From NCBI GenBank assembly GCA_905221605.1, contig CAJNDS010000791.1:1-64000 (forward strand): a stretch of 64,000 bases of DNA. Direction: 5' to 3'. The DNA is from Symbiodinium natans. Its lineage: Eukaryota; Sar; Dinophyceae; Suessiales; Symbiodiniaceae. Position numbers and translations under genes: made by a program. Every line of letters starts with the position of its first letter. Position 1 is the stretch's first letter. The notes beneath the pieces are model-generated. The model did no database searches. It was given only the letters and a program-made list of their open reading frames with translations, and was not told the origin of the DNA. Positions 63,535 through 64,000 of this stretch are shown in pieces.

Positions 63535-64000
63535 ACGCCCACCTCTCCTTCTTGACAGCTTCTCATGACAGAAGTGACGCACTGTCTCGGCCCTGTCCCA
63601 CCTGTTCCTTTCCTTGACATTCGCTCTGCCAAGCCATTATGTCTACTGTCCCACGGGCGCTCACATGCACTGCCATGGCTTTCGCGGAGGCTGTCCATTG
63701 CCACGCCATGCGCAAGGACTCTGGCTTTGCAGAGCCCTGCAGCAGTACACCCTCAGCTTTCATCTTTTTTTCGTTCCCCTTCTCATCGCTCCCTCTACTG
63801 CGTTCGTCAGCCTCCATTTGCAGCATCTTTGTATATCGATGGTCAAGTGTGTAGTGCAGCTGGAAGGTGTCGTTTGTTTCCCACTGGCTCACAGCCTCTG
63901 AGTTGTCCGGGCTGGTTTCCATGCTGAGGTCCGCAGCACCATTTTGGCATGCACCCCCGGCCAGCGGTCGTCACGCAGGCGCTCGCCCGGTTCCCCCCGT
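63535..64000. other. Right-flank DNA
   Basis: 466 bp beyond the last LINE-associated repeat. Several short frames exist on both strands, none convincing. Pyrimidine-rich stretch near 63,755-63,800. Confidence 0.4.

Noticed and set aside
63940-63960. Dinoflagellate spliced-leader relic (CCATTTTGGC word)
   Set aside because: Only the first ten bases fit; the following CTCAAG of the leader is missing.

Overview
The window looks like nuclear DNA of a dinoflagellate, most likely a relative of Symbiodinium. The reasons are arrays of the TTTAGGG telomere-type repeat scattered through the first 5.4 kb and again near 40 kb, an ankyrin gene of a type I recall from Symbiodiniaceae, introns with inverted-repeat ends, and stacked retrotransposons carrying unusual enzyme domains. 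No rRNA, tRNA or CRISPR array was recognised. The species cannot be fixed from this sequence.

Layout. 1-5665: host DNA with telomere-like tracts, a 24-bp-arm hairpin and a split ankyrin gene (minus strand, 2256-4460). 5671-21972: a Ty1/copia retrotransposon on the minus strand with 131/132-bp LTRs, a CAACA target duplication, a primer-binding site and a polypurine tract. Its gag and pol are separated by about 8.4 kb of a second retroelement of the tyrosine-recombinase (DIRS/Ngaro-like) kind. That nested element reads recombinase, CCCH-finger Gag, 2-oxoglutarate/Fe(II) oxygenase-like domain, cytosine-methyltransferase-like domain, reverse transcriptase and RNase H.

22419-44204: an integrated Polinton-like virus of 21,786 bp with perfect 174-bp terminal inverted repeats beginning AG and a 5-bp duplication TAAAC. 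Its AT-rich left 17 kb codes for a packaging ATPase, a double-jelly-roll major capsid protein, a penton-like minor capsid protein, a fibre with a self-cleaving S74 chaperone, a lipase-like protein, a DDE integrase, and a 1295-residue fusion of a family-B-like polymerase, a superfamily 1 helicase and an HNH-like zinc module. Around these lie small viral genes, A/T-only leaders and stop-codon hairpins. The right 4 kb inside the repeats is GC-richer and host-like and carries three unknown genes; one has a ubiquitin-like segment ending LRLRGG followed by a 7-residue tandem repeat.

About 44.66-63.53 kb: a LINE-type retrotransposon on the minus strand. ORF2 has an AP-endonuclease domain, reverse transcriptase, four zinc fingers and a C-terminal ubiquitin-specific-protease-like domain. 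The upstream ORF ends in a Tpt1/KptA RNA 2'-phosphotransferase domain. That domain is cut in two by a 6.26-kb DIRS/Ngaro-like element (52218-58477) with split direct repeats; this second copy keeps recombinase, Gag and oxygenase-like ORFs but has lost the methyltransferase-RT part.

How the parts act together: the viral genes form a morphogenesis module (capsid, penton, ATPase, fibre, lipase), a replication protein and an integrase. The retroelements each carry a mobility core plus enzymes that act on nucleic-acid bases (oxygenase, methyltransferase), RNA or ADP-ribose chemistry (KptA) or ubiquitin (USP). The accessory functions are inferred from motifs only.
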